The notes under the pieces: model-generated | The model's database searches: none | What the model saw: only the letters and a program-made list of their open reading frames with translations | What the model was told of the DNA's origin: nothing | Assembly: GCF_001999725.1 (NCBI RefSeq) | Contig: NZ_MDDP01000043.1 | Coordinates: 170,877-234,876, forward strand | Direction of reading: 5' to 3' | From: Cellulophaga omnivescoria | GTDB taxonomy: Bacteria > Bacteroidota > Bacteroidia > Flavobacteriales > Flavobacteriaceae | DNA: 64,000 nucleotides | Made by a program: the position numbers and the translations under genes | Shown here: positions 33,445 to 42,171 of the stretch, piece after piece | Numbering within the stretch: position 1 is the stretch's first letter | Layout of the letters: each line of letters opens with the position of its first letter

Positions 33445-33452
33445 TACTTTTG
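33445..33452 (+). promoter_or_regulatory. -7 element of an orphan promoter
   Basis: TACTTTTG fits TAnnTTTG. No start codon with a usable frame follows before the 3' end of the convergent mutS2 gene, so a non-coding transcript is the simplest product. Confidence 0.45.
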
Positions 33453-33458
33453 CAGTGT

Positions 33459-33580
33459 AAGAAAAAATATTAACTAAATAATTTCACCCAAAAATATTTA
33501 GTTTTAAAAGTTGGGGAACAGTCGGCCTCTTAAGTAGTTTTGTAAACTTCATAATACTTAATGCTGGCTGTTATTTTTTA
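33459..33580 (+). ncRNA. Candidate small structured RNA ending in a nested hairpin and T-run
   Basis: The expected transcript from the orphan promoter contains a hairpin with 9-bp arms AACTAAATA (33472-33480) / TATTTAGTT (33495-33503). A nested structure follows: outer arms AACAGTC (33517-33523) / GGCTGTT (33566-33572), inner arms TTAAGTA (33530-33536) / TACTTAA (33555-33561), then ATTTTTTA. Its 3' end overlaps the last codons of mutS2 on the other strand. Existence as an RNA is inferred from layout only. Confidence 0.35.
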
Positions 33581-35742
33581 GCTTGTACCAACTCTAATTT
33601 ATCTACACTAACACTTGTGGTAAATAATCCGTAATTAACAACAGCTTTATTTTTCTCTAAGGTGTCTATACTACCTACAGCTTTACCATCTAGTAAACGT
33701 ACCCTGTCACCAACTTTAAAAATATATTTAGGTTTTAGTTTTTCTTTTACAATAGCCTTTTTCTTTTCTACTTTTTTCTTTTCGCGTATTACCTCTACCT
33801 TTTTGGCTACTTCTTGTTCTACTAACTTCTTTTTAGCTTTTTGTGCTTTTACTTCTTTTGCTGTTTTCTTTTTGCGTTTACTATTTTCAGTTTCCACAAT
33901 ACGCAATAGCTCAGCTATTACTACCTTTTTTTTCTTATCCTGAAAATATTTTTCTGCGGCATCATTAACCTTATTACCCAAATAAATCATTCTTTGGTTA
34001 TGGTCATAAAGCTCTTGATAATTTTCTAGTTTAGATTTTATTTTAGAGTTTAGTTCTTCAAGTCGTCTAGATTCTTGTCTAGCTTTACTTTCTTCTTCTT
34101 GTAACCTAGAACCTGTTTTTTCCATTTTGCTTCGCTCTTTTTGCATTTTAGCAATAGTAGCATCAAAACGTACTTTACCTCGCTCAATTTTCTTTTTAGC
34201 TTTATTAATTAAGCTATAAGGTATACCGTTTTTTTGTGCAACTTCAAAAGTAAACGAACTACCTGCTTGTCCTAACACAAGTTTAAAAGTTGGTTCTAAA
34301 CTTTTTGCATCAAACAACATATTTGCATTGGTTGCGTGTGGTAATTCATTGGCAAGCATTTTTAAGTTAGCGTAGTGTGTTGTTATAACACCATAAGCAC
34401 CACGATCATAAAAAACTTCTAAAAATGTTTCTGCCAAGGCGCCACCAAGTTCTGGGTCACTACCTGTACCAAACTCATCAATTAAAAAAAGTGTTTTATC
34501 ATTACACTTTTTTAAAAAGCTGTTCATATTTTTTAGTCTATAGCTATAGGTACTTAAGTGGTTTTCTATAGATTGATTATCTCCAATGTCAGTCAATATT
34601 TTTTCAAACAAACAAACAGTACTACGTTCATGTACCGGAATTAGCATTCCGCTTTGTAGCATCACTTGTAATAAACCTATAGTTTTTAGGGTTATACTTT
34701 TACCACCAGCATTTGGACCAGAAATTACAATTATTCTATTATCTTGTTTAAGCTCTATAGTTTGTGGCCACGTTTTTTCATTTTTTCTTGTATTTGTTAA
34801 ATACAAGAGTGGGTGGTAAGCATCTCGCAAATACATTTCTCTTTCTTCACTAATTTTTGGTAAAAGAGACTTTGTATCTTGTGCATATTTGGCTTTTGCA
34901 GCAGTAACATCGGTCTGTGCAAGGTATTCTTGGTAATTGGCCAATACGTAATCAAAAGGTTTAATAGCAGCTGTTAATTCTTTTAAAATACGATTTACTT
35001 CCTCCTTTTCATCATACTCTAAATTATTTAATTCTCTGCTGTAACGTAAAGTAGCCTCAGGTTCTATATATACAATACTTCCTGTTTTAGAAGCACCCAT
35101 AACAGCTCCTTTTACTTTTTTACGGTACATTGCTTTAACAGCCAATACACGCCTATTATCTACAACAGATTCTCTAATTTCATCTAAATAATCTGCAGAA
35201 TTGTAAGAGTTTAAAGCCGACAGAAAACTAGAATTAATTCGGCCTTTTACAGCATTAATTTCTCTACGTAAATCGTATAATTTATTGGAAGCTTTGTCTT
35301 TTACATCACCAAATTTGTCTATTACGGCATCTATTGCATTTGGTATTTCTGGTAACACGTTTAAGGTGTTAGAATAATTGTGTAGTAAAGGATAGTATTC
35401 TTTAAATTTCTTAAAAAACTTAGTATGCACAACTATAGTATTGCATATATTACTAATTTTTTTAAATCCACCAATTTCTAGTGTTGCATTTTCTATTTTA
35501 AGTAAATGTAATTCCTTAGTTATGGTATCAAAACCGTGATTGGGTATTCGGTTTTCATTATCATAAGATGCTACATACTCATTGGTTTTACCCAATTGCT
35601 CTAAAATTTCTTCTTTGGAATGAAAAGGAGCTATTTCTAGAGCCAATTCTTTACCTAACTCTGTACTACAACGTAAATTTATATGTTCTAATACGGTATT
35701 AAATTCTAGGTCTTGAAGAGTTTTAGGGTGTATTTTATGCAT
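33571..35742 (-). CDS. MutS2-like DNA-binding ATPase without Smr domain
   Basis: A 723-residue MutS-family protein of the MutS2 branch, which acts in recombination control or ribosome rescue rather than mismatch repair. The clamp/core helices (~1-310) are followed by the ABC-type ATPase with Walker A SGPNAGGKS and Walker B TLFLIDEFGTGSDPE, then a long charged coiled coil (~510-665; very rich in Lys/Glu). The C-terminal ~50 residues form a KOW-like beta segment (FKVGDRVRLLDGKAVGSID). The usual C-terminal Smr nuclease domain is absent. The end is not a frameshift, since the protein terminates in an ordered domain. Its promoter has TACCTTTG at 35762-35769. Confidence 0.9.
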   Translation of the reverse strand: MHKIHPKTLQDLEFNTVLEHINLRCSTELGKELALEIAPFHSKEEILEQLGKTNEYVASYDNENRIPNHGFDTITKELHLLKIENATLEIGGFKKISNICNTIVVHTKFFKKFKEYYPLLHNYSNTLNVLPEIPNAIDAVIDKFGDVKDKASNKLYDLRREINAVKGRINSSFLSALNSYNSADYLDEIRESVVDNRRVLAVKAMYRKKVKGAVMGASKTGSIVYIEPEATLRYSRELNNLEYDEKEEVNRILKELTAAIKPFDYVLANYQEYLAQTDVTAAKAKYAQDTKSLLPKISEEREMYLRDAYHPLLYLTNTRKNEKTWPQTIELKQDNRIIVISGPNAGGKSITLKTIGLLQVMLQSGMLIPVHERSTVCLFEKILTDIGDNQSIENHLSTYSYRLKNMNSFLKKCNDKTLFLIDEFGTGSDPELGGALAETFLEVFYDRGAYGVITTHYANLKMLANELPHATNANMLFDAKSLEPTFKLVLGQAGSSFTFEVAQKNGIPYSLINKAKKKIERGKVRFDATIAKMQKERSKMEKTGSRLQEEESKARQESRRLEELNSKIKSKLENYQELYDHNQRMIYLGNKVNDAAEKYFQDKKKKVVIAELLRIVETENSKRKKKTAKEVKAQKAKKKLVEQEVAKKVEVIREKKKVEKKKAIVKEKLKPKYIFKVGDRVRLLDGKAVGSIDTLEKNKAVVNYGLFTTSVSVDKLELVQAKK

Positions 35743-35761
35743 TGTATAATTTTAAGCCTTG

Positions 35762-35769
35762 CAAAGGTA
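35762..35769 (-). promoter_or_regulatory. -7 element of the mutS2-like gene
   Basis: Minus-strand TACCTTTG, 19 bp before the start codon, fits TAnnTTTG. Confidence 0.5.
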
Positions 35770-35807
35770 AAGATAAGTGATGAAACTGTGAATTTGTAGT
35801 GTTTATT

Positions 35808-36671
35808 TTAAGCATTAAACTTCCAAGCTAAAATTCTACTTTTTTTGTTTCCTTGCTGCATTGGTATTATAAAATGTATAGCCTTAAGCTTTGTAAGCTG
35901 TTTTTGTAATTTTGGTAAATTATCGCTTTTAGAAACCAAGCTTGTAAATATGGTAACTTGATTTTTAAACAAAACGCTTTCTTTTATTAATCTTTTTAAA
36001 AATAATCCTTCACCACCATTACACCAAAGCTCATTAGCCATACCGCCAAAATTAAGTTCCAATTCACTAGTTTGTTTGCCTAAATTTTTAAGCTTGCGTT
36101 GCGTTCCTTTAGTAGCTTCTTTTTCAGATGAATGAAAAGGAGGATTACACATTGTAAAATCAAACTTCTCATTTGGTTTAATTATACCAGTAAAAATGTT
36201 TGCATTACTATTTTGTTTCCTTATTTCTATGCTATCTATTAAGTTAGTGTTGGCTGCTACAATTTGTTTGGCATTAGTAACTGCGGTTTCATTAATATCT
36301 GCACCAACCATTTGCCAATTGTAAATTGTTTTACCTAAAATTGGATAAATGCAATTTGCACCTACTCCTATGTCTAAACCCTTAATATTGTTTATTACAT
36401 TTTCATTGTTAAGTATATCTGCAAGGTGGTGTACGTAATCTGCACGCCCAGGAATGGGAGCACAAAGGTAATTTTTTGGTATATCCCAATGTTTTACATT
36501 ATAATGAACCTTTAATAGGGCCTTGTTTAATTCTAAAACAGCAATAGGATTTGCAAAGTCTATAGTGTTATTTCCAAACTCATTAGTAATTATAAAAGGA
36601 GCTAAAGCAGTATGTTTTTCTAGTAACTTTTTAAATTGATATGGTGTATTATGTAGGTTTTTTGGATGCAC
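35808..36671 (-). CDS. rlmF: RlmF, 23S rRNA (adenine-1618-N6)-methyltransferase
   Basis: A 287-residue SAM-dependent methyltransferase matching RlmF (YbiN). The N-terminal MHPKNLHNTPYQFKKLL and IPGRADYVHHLADIL segments are diagnostic. The SAM-binding GLDIGVGANCIYPIL and the catalytic NPPF (MCNPPFHSS) follow. It methylates the base N6 in 23S rRNA. It is divergent from a DEAD-box helicase gene; both have clear -7 elements. Confidence 0.93.
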   Translation of the reverse strand: MHPKNLHNTPYQFKKLLEKHTALAPFIITNEFGNNTIDFANPIAVLELNKALLKVHYNVKHWDIPKNYLCAPIPGRADYVHHLADILNNENVINNIKGLDIGVGANCIYPILGKTIYNWQMVGADINETAVTNAKQIVAANTNLIDSIEIRKQNSNANIFTGIIKPNEKFDFTMCNPPFHSSEKEATKGTQRKLKNLGKQTSELELNFGGMANELWCNGGEGLFLKRLIKESVLFKNQVTIFTSLVSKSDNLPKLQKQLTKLKAIHFIIPMQQGNKKSRILAWKFNA

Positions 36672-36686
36672 AGTAACTGTTTTTTA

Positions 36687-36694
36687 CAAATGTA
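36687..36694 (-). promoter_or_regulatory. -7 element of rlmF
   Basis: Minus-strand TACATTTG, 15 bp before the rlmF start codon. Confidence 0.5.
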
Positions 36695-36750
36695 AGATGA
36701 TATCTAATGAGTTAGCTAATTTTTTTATGCATTCTAGCAAAAAGAGTACC

Positions 36751-36758
36751 TATCTTTG
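36751..36758 (+). promoter_or_regulatory. -7 element of the helicase-SDR operon
   Basis: TATCTTTG, 14 bp before the helicase ATG, fits TAnnTTTG. Confidence 0.55.
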
Positions 36759-36772
36759 CGCAAAATTAAATT

Positions 36773-38110
36773 ATGTCAAAAAAGTTTTCTAAACTTGGAG
36801 TATCTGCTCCGCTTCTAAAAAGTTTAGCCGAATTAGAGATTACTACTCCTACAGAAATACAAGTTAAATCTATACCAGTTTTATTAGAAGCTAACAAAGA
36901 TTTTGTTGGTTTAGCAAAAACAGGAACAGGAAAAACCGCAGCTTTTGGTTTGCCACTTATACAATTAATAGATACAGAAAATGACAACATACAAGCTGTA
37001 ATAGTTGTGCCAACAAGAGAGCTTGGTCAACAAATTTATAGTAATTTAGTTTCTTTTGCTTCACATATGCCTGCTGTTTCAATAGCATCAGTATGTGGTG
37101 GTACTCCTATAAAACCACAAATAGAACGTTTAAAAGAAAATACACACATAGTTATTGCTACACCAGGTAGATTAATAGATTTACTTAAACGTAACGCAAT
37201 TAGTATTAAAAATGCTAAATACCTTGTTTTAGATGAGGCAGATGAAATGGTAACGTCTTTAAAAGATGGTTTAGATACCATTGTGGCCGCTTTACCTAAA
37301 GATAAGAGAACTATACTGTTTACAGCAACAATGCCAGGTGCCATTAAGCAAATGGTACAAAACTATTTATCTAAACATGTTACGCAAGTAAGTGCAAACA
37401 TGGAGACGGTTGGTAACACTAGCATAGATCACCAATATGTTGTTGTAGAACCAATTGAAAAACTAGAGGTTTTAATGCACTTTTTAAACACTAAAGAAGG
37501 GCAAAGAGGAATAATATTTTGTAAAACTAAAGCCGCTGTTAACAAACTTGCAAAAAACTTGGCCATAAATAAATTTTCTTCTGGAGCATTACACGGTAGT
37601 TTAACACAACCAATAAGAGATCGTATAATGGGGCAGTTTAGAGAAGGGCACATAAAAATATTGGTGGCTACAGATTTGGCCGCTCGTGGTTTGGATGTAA
37701 AAGAAATTACCTATGTTGTAAATTACCACTTACCCGATGTTTATGAAACTTATGTGCATAGAAGCGGACGTACAGCAAGAGCAGGAGCAGATGGTTTTTC
37801 GTTAACAATACTACAGAAAGAAGAGGAGCAAGACATAGCAGAGTTTGAAAATGAATTAGGCATAACGTTTAAAAAGTTTAAAAAAGCAGATGCTGCTAGT
37901 ATTGAAGAAAATAATACGCTTTTATGGGCTAGAAAAATTTTTAAAACCAAGCCAAATCATAACATTTCTCCAGATTTTAAGGAAAAAGTACATACCATTT
38001 TTCATCATTTAACTAAAGAAGAATTGGTAGATAAAATTTTAGCAAATCATTTAGGACAAACCAAAAAACTTGGTTCTGCTCCATCAGAAGATAACAGCTT
38101 TACGCTTTAA
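36773..38110 (+). CDS. DEAD-box RNA helicase
   Basis: A 445-residue helicase with Q motif TPTEIQ, motif I AKTGTGKT, Ia PTREL, Ib TPGRL, II DEAD, III TAT (instead of SAT), V AARGLD and VI HRSGRTAR. After the core (~370) comes a short 75-residue C-terminal domain without the basic tail of the helicase at 9432. A DbpA/RhlE-like role in ribosome assembly or mRNA decay is likely. It is the first gene of a three-gene operon with a second helicase (14 bp later) and a zinc-finger/SDR fusion. Confidence 0.92.
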   Translation: MSKKFSKLGVSAPLLKSLAELEITTPTEIQVKSIPVLLEANKDFVGLAKTGTGKTAAFGLPLIQLIDTENDNIQAVIVVPTRELGQQIYSNLVSFASHMPAVSIASVCGGTPIKPQIERLKENTHIVIATPGRLIDLLKRNAISIKNAKYLVLDEADEMVTSLKDGLDTIVAALPKDKRTILFTATMPGAIKQMVQNYLSKHVTQVSANMETVGNTSIDHQYVVVEPIEKLEVLMHFLNTKEGQRGIIFCKTKAAVNKLAKNLAINKFSSGALHGSLTQPIRDRIMGQFREGHIKILVATDLAARGLDVKEITYVVNYHLPDVYETYVHRSGRTARAGADGFSLTILQKEEEQDIAEFENELGITFKKFKKADAASIEENNTLLWARKIFKTKPNHNISPDFKEKVHTIFHHLTKEELVDKILANHLGQTKKLGSAPSEDNSFTL

Positions 38111-38123
38111 TAGCATAAATAGT

Positions 38124-39434
38124 ATGGCAAATACAATTAAAAATCAAGAGGATATTTTACAGAAATTAAATATTCATCAATTAAATCCAATGCAGCAAGA
38201 GGCTCTTGCTGTAATAGAAAATACCACAAACACTGTATTATTATCGCCAACAGGAACAGGTAAAACACTTGCTTTTTTATTGCCTTTAATAAATAGGTTA
38301 AATCCAGAGTTAGAAGAAATACAAGCTTTAATTTTAGTGCCTTCTAGAGAATTAGCCATACAAATAGAGCAAGTTATACGTTCTATGGGATCTGGTTATA
38401 AAGTAAATGCTGTATATGGTGGTAGAGCAATGTCTAAAGATAAAATAGAGCTTAAACATACGCCAGCTATTTTAATAGGTACTCCTGGTAGAATTGCAGA
38501 TCATTTTGATAATGAACGCTTTTCTACAAATTATATAAAAACTTTGGTTTTAGATGAGTTTGATAAATCTTTAGAGACTGGCTTTGAGGAGGAAATGAAA
38601 TACATTATAGGGTTACTTCCTAGTTTAAATAAGCGTATTTTAACTTCTGCAACACAAGGAGTTCAAATACCTAAATTTGTTAGGTTAGACAAGGCAGTAA
38701 CTATTAATTATTTACAAGAAACTACCAAAAAATTAGCAATAAAAACAGTGGTTTCTCCAAACAGAGACAAACTGCGTACCCTACTTAATTTATTAAATAA
38801 TGAAGGTAATAACCCTGGAATTATTTTTTGTAACCTTAGAGAAAGTATAAAGGGAGTTAGTAAATTTTTAGATAAAAATAATATTACTCACGGCTGTTTT
38901 CACGGAGATATGGAGCAGAAAGATAGAGAGCGTTCTTTACTTAAATTTAGAAACGGTACTTATGATGTTATTGTTGCTACAGATTTGGCAGCACGTGGTA
39001 TAGATATTCCAGAGATGAAATATATTATACATTATGAGCTTCCTTATAAAAATGAAGAGTTTATACACAGAAATGGAAGAACTGCACGTGTAAATGCTAA
39101 AGGAACAGCTTATGTATTAAAATGGGAAGAAGAAAATTTACCAGATTTTATCAAAAATGTACCCGTAGCAAAAATTAATAAAACAGGAACCAGAAAACCA
39201 CCGTACTGGACCACATTATTTATTTCTGGTGGTAGAAAAGATAAAATATCTAAGGGAGATATTGCTGGTTTATTTTTTAAACAAGGCAATATTAATAAAG
39301 ATGAGTTAGGGGTTATAGAACTTAAGCAAGATTGCACTTTTGTTGCTGTACCTACTACAATTGCTTCTAAACTTGTAAATAAATTAAGCAATACAAGATT
39401 AAAAAAGAAAAAAGTTAGAATAAGCATTATTTAA
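38124..39434 (+). CDS. DEAD-box-family RNA helicase (DEFD variant)
   Basis: A 436-residue helicase from the ATG at 38124. The frame is open upstream into the previous gene, but that extension has no family similarity. Motifs are I SPTGTGKT, Ia PSREL, Ib TPGRI, II DEFD, III TSATQ, V AARGID and [10 protein letters not shown]. Motif II Asp-Glu-Phe-Asp is a rare substitution, shared with some Bacteroidota helicases. The C-terminal ~75 residues end in a basic DbpA-like region ([16 protein letters not shown]). The next gene starts 2 bp after the stop. Confidence 0.9.
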   Translation: MANTIKNQEDILQKLNIHQLNPMQQEALAVIENTTNTVLLSPTGTGKTLAFLLPLINRLNPELEEIQALILVPSRELAIQIEQVIRSMGSGYKVNAVYGGRAMSKDKIELKHTPAILIGTPGRIADHFDNERFSTNYIKTLVLDEFDKSLETGFEEEMKYIIGLLPSLNKRILTSATQGVQIPKFVRLDKAVTINYLQETTKKLAIKTVVSPNRDKLRTLLNLLNNEGNNPGIIFCNLRESIKGVSKFLDKNNITHGCFHGDMEQKDRERSLLKFRNGTYDVIVATDLAARGIDIPEMKYIIHYELPYKNEEFIHRNGRTARVNAKGTAYVLKWEEENLPDFIKNVPVAKINKTGTRKPPYWTTLFISGGRKDKISKGDIAGLFFKQGNINKDELGVIELKQDCTFVAVPTTIASKLVNKLSNTRLKKKKVRISII

Positions 39435-39436
39435 GG

Positions 39437-40987
39437 ATGAGTAAAGAAACCGCTGGTGCAAATAATGCATTACAACAAGAAGAAATAGATAAGTGTATTT
39501 CTGTTTTAGAACACTTAATTAATAATACCGATGAAATTTTTGAAATTTCTAAGGAGAGAAGAACCGCTTTAATTAAAGCAGCTGGTCAATTATCTAGACC
39601 AAATAGAGACGAGTTTTCTAGAAGAAAAAAAGATGCAAAAAAAGCTCAAAAACGCAAGCAAGATGCCAAAGACCGCAATGCACGTAAAGAAACTGGTATA
39701 CGTAGTGCTCGTGAAGCAGTAGTTTTTGTTGCTCCTAAATTGTTACCTCAGGCAGATTTAACTAACCAAAAAGAACTAGAACTACAGTCGCCAAGAAACT
39801 GTTATGTATGTAAAGACTTGTTTACCAAGCTGCATCATTTTTATGACACTATGTGTACTAGCTGCGGAGACTTTAATTATGCCAAACGTTTTCAAACAAC
39901 AGATTTAAAAGGTCAGGTTGCGGTAATTACTGGTTCTAGGTTAAAAATAGGGTATCACATAACATTAATGTTGTTACGCGCTGGTGCTACAGTTGTTGCA
40001 ACTACAAGGTTTCCTGTAGATTCTGCTTTGCGTTTCTCTAAAGAAGAAGATTTTACGCAATGGGGCCATCGTTTAAAAATTCACGGTTTAGATTTAAGAC
40101 ACATACCAAGTGTAGAAATCTTCTGTAATTTTATCGAGCAAAAATATGAGAATTTAGACATTTTAATTAATAATGCAGCCCAAACAGTGCGCAGGCCAGC
40201 TGGTTTTTACACGCATTTAATGGCTAATGAAGAAACTCCAATTTCTGATTTGCCTAAATATGCCGCAGATTTGTTACAAGATCATGTTGGTTGTATGCAA
40301 GAACTTAAGGCACTAACTTCTGGCGCATCACCCAATAAAAATATGCCAGTAACCTGGCACGGTCCAGAACCAGGAATAGGAATAAGAGCTTCAGCTAAAT
40401 TATCGCAAATTCCGTATAGTTTTGATAATTCTTTACAAACATCAGAAGTGTTTCCAGAAGGAGAGTTAGATGCGGATTTACAGCAAGTAGATTTACGTAA
40501 AACAAACAGTTGGCGTTTAAAACTTGGTGAAATTGAAACTACAGAAATGATAGAAGTACAGTTGGTTAACTCAGTAGCCCCATTTGTACTGTGTAATCGT
40601 CTGTCTGAAGTTATGAAAAAAGAAAACACGGGTAAAAAACATATTATAAATGTTTCAGCTATGGAAGGTAAATTTCATAGGTTTTTTAAAGAAGACAGGC
40701 ATCCGCATACAAATATGGCTAAGGCAGCTTTAAATATGCTTACCCATACCGCAGCAGGCAGTTTGGCTAAAGATGGTATTTATATTAATGCTGTAGATAC
40801 TGGATGGGTTACAGATGAAGATCCTGCAGAATTATCTAAAAGAAAAGTGGAATTACATGATTTTCAGCCTCCTTTAGATATTGTAGATGGTGCAGCACGT
40901 GTAATGGACCCCTTAATAGATGGTATTAATACAGGTAAACATTGGAGTGGTAAATTTTTAAAAGATTACCGACCTATAGATTGGTAA
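39437..40987 (+). CDS. Zinc-finger / short-chain dehydrogenase fusion protein
   Basis: A 516-residue fusion. Residues 1-110 are charged and helical with a Lys/Arg-rich stretch. Residues 122-143 form a C4 zinc-binding site (CYVC at 122-125, CTSC at 140-143). From ~155 a Rossmann SDR domain follows with [10 protein letters not shown] and NNAAQT, and a large insertion (~270-360). The catalytic Tyr of the YxxxK motif is replaced: the segment reads TNMAKAAL, so only the Lys remains. It is translationally coupled to the second helicase. This may be an RNA- or nucleotide-binding protein rather than an active dehydrogenase. Function unknown. Confidence 0.75.
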   Translation: MSKETAGANNALQQEEIDKCISVLEHLINNTDEIFEISKERRTALIKAAGQLSRPNRDEFSRRKKDAKKAQKRKQDAKDRNARKETGIRSAREAVVFVAPKLLPQADLTNQKELELQSPRNCYVCKDLFTKLHHFYDTMCTSCGDFNYAKRFQTTDLKGQVAVITGSRLKIGYHITLMLLRAGATVVATTRFPVDSALRFSKEEDFTQWGHRLKIHGLDLRHIPSVEIFCNFIEQKYENLDILINNAAQTVRRPAGFYTHLMANEETPISDLPKYAADLLQDHVGCMQELKALTSGASPNKNMPVTWHGPEPGIGIRASAKLSQIPYSFDNSLQTSEVFPEGELDADLQQVDLRKTNSWRLKLGEIETTEMIEVQLVNSVAPFVLCNRLSEVMKKENTGKKHIINVSAMEGKFHRFFKEDRHPHTNMAKAALNMLTHTAAGSLAKDGIYINAVDTGWVTDEDPAELSKRKVELHDFQPPLDIVDGAARVMDPLIDGINTGKHWSGKFLKDYRPIDW

Positions 40988-41121
40988 TTTTAAATAGACG
41001 TTAAACTTCTGTTAGGGTTTGTTAAATGCTCTTTATTAGTTTTCTCTTTTTGTAAATTATACCATATTGATGTTTTCATCAGTAGAATTATATGTATAAC
41101 AAATTTTGAAAATTTTATAGA

Positions 41122-41628
41122 ATGATAAAACCTAGAGAAAAAACACCAGAATTAAGTATTAAATTGGTAAATGACAGCACTTGGAAATTAAGTGAGCAAT
41201 CTCCTAAAAATTTTACTTTAATTCTTTTTTATAGAGGTAAACATTGTCCTGTATGTAAAAAACAATTAGAAGAACTGCAAAGTATATTACCTAAGTTTAC
41301 AGAACGCGGTGTAAATGTAATTGCCATAAGTTCTGATACAGAAGATGTGGCAAAGAACACATATAAGGAATGGAATATTAATGATATTCCGCTTGGTTAT
41401 GGTTTCTCTATAGAAGAGGCACGAAAATGGGGACTGTTTATATCTAAAGGTATAAAGCAAGAACCAGATTATTTTACAGAGCCAGGCTTATTTTTATTAT
41501 CACCAGATACAACAGTGTACTGGGAGTCTATACAATCTATGCCCTTTGGAAGACCAGAATTTAATGATGTTTTAGGAGGTATAGATTATATTTTAAAAGC
41601 AGATTACCCAGCAAGGGGAGAAGCATAA
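41122..41628 (+). CDS. AhpC/TSA-type peroxiredoxin-like protein
   Basis: A 168-residue thioredoxin-fold protein with the active-site loop YRGKHCPVCKKQLEEL (Cys42, Cys45), spaced as CxxC, and the IAISSDTEDVAK strand typical of AhpC/TSA relatives. Such proteins reduce peroxides or disulfides. There is no signal peptide, so it is cytoplasmic. It has no close neighbours and an unremarkable promoter. Confidence 0.85.
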   Translation: MIKPREKTPELSIKLVNDSTWKLSEQSPKNFTLILFYRGKHCPVCKKQLEELQSILPKFTERGVNVIAISSDTEDVAKNTYKEWNINDIPLGYGFSIEEARKWGLFISKGIKQEPDYFTEPGLFLLSPDTTVYWESIQSMPFGRPEFNDVLGGIDYILKADYPARGEA

Positions 41629-41734
41629 TTTTACAAAAATAACAGCTGTAACTTTTTTATGGTTTAATTAAAAAAAGTATAAAATGGTAGTATACAGCTT
41701 GTTGTAAAACAATATAAATTTTTGTTGCAATATT

Positions 41735-41749
41735 AACTTTAAGTTAACT
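41735..41749. repeat. Inverted repeat TTAACTT-T-AAGTTAA upstream of cspA
   Basis: Perfect 7-bp arms with a 1-bp centre, ~48 bp before the -7 element of the cold-shock gene. It could be an operator; no regulator is evident. Confidence 0.35.
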
Positions 41750-41773
41750 GATTATAAAGTATTTAAATAAATT

Positions 41774-41804
41774 TTGGTGGTACGCAAGTTTAGTATTACT
41801 TTTG
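41774..41804 (+). promoter_or_regulatory. Full Bacteroidota promoter of the cspA-like gene
   Basis: -33 TTG (41774-41776) and -7 TACTTTTG (41797-41804) separated by 20 bp. It is the one promoter in this window with both elements at consensus spacing. The leader is only ~25 nt, unlike the long leader of the other cold-shock gene. Confidence 0.7.
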
Positions 41805-41835
41805 TTGTAAATTAATTTATTATAAATACAATACA

Positions 41836-42027
41836 ATGAGTAAAGGAACAGTAAAATTCTTCAACGATGAAAAAGGATTTGGTTTTATCACAGAAGAAGG
41901 TTCAGGTAAAGACATCTTTGTACACATCTCTGGTTTAGTAGACGAAATTCGTGAAGGCGATGAAGTTGAATATGAGGTTACAGAAGGTAAAAAAGGTTTA
42001 AACGCAGCAAACGTAAGAGTTTTATAA
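41836..42027 (+). CDS. Cold-shock protein, CspA family
   Basis: A 63-residue single cold-shock domain with RNP1 KGFGFI and RNP2 DIFVHISGL, the minimal CspA size. It binds single-stranded RNA/DNA and acts as an RNA chaperone. It is driven by the strongest promoter seen in the window and ended by a strong hairpin, suggesting high expression. It shares the 'VHVSGL..E' core with the CSD protein at 8858. Confidence 0.95.
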   Translation: MSKGTVKFFNDEKGFGFITEEGSGKDIFVHISGLVDEIREGDEVEYEVTEGKKGLNAANVRVL

Positions 42028-42052
42028 CATATACTAGTAAAAGCTTTAAGCT

Positions 42053-42089
42053 AAAGAGTCTATTCGGCAGAATAGACTCTTTTTTTTTT
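42053..42089 (+). terminator. Terminator of the cspA-like gene
   Basis: Stem AAAGAGTCTATTC / GAATAGACTCTTT with a 4-nt loop, followed by ten T. Confidence 0.9.
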
Positions 42090-42171
42090 GCTAATTTTTA
42101 ACGTAAAAACTAGAGGTATATCAACCTAAAAAATAAGCTTATTTTGTATCTTTATTGTACAATATATACTT

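Larger units (their letters stand above)
32836..33570. other. 735-bp gene-free interval with terminator, inverted repeat, tandem operator and orphan promoter
   Basis: No open frame of credible length on either strand. In order it contains a terminator (32966-32998), a perfect 10-bp inverted repeat (33341-33367), the tandem TTGTCCA element (33394-33411), a -7 element (33445-33452) and two hairpin groups (33472-33503 and 33517-33579). The remainder (32836-32965, 32999-33340) is AT-rich and shows nothing I can name. Confidence 0.6.

Noticed and set aside
32836..33570. Pseudogene of a second cytolysin-like gene
   Set aside because: I found no residual similarity to the cytolysin coding sequence; only the promoter-side repeat is shared.
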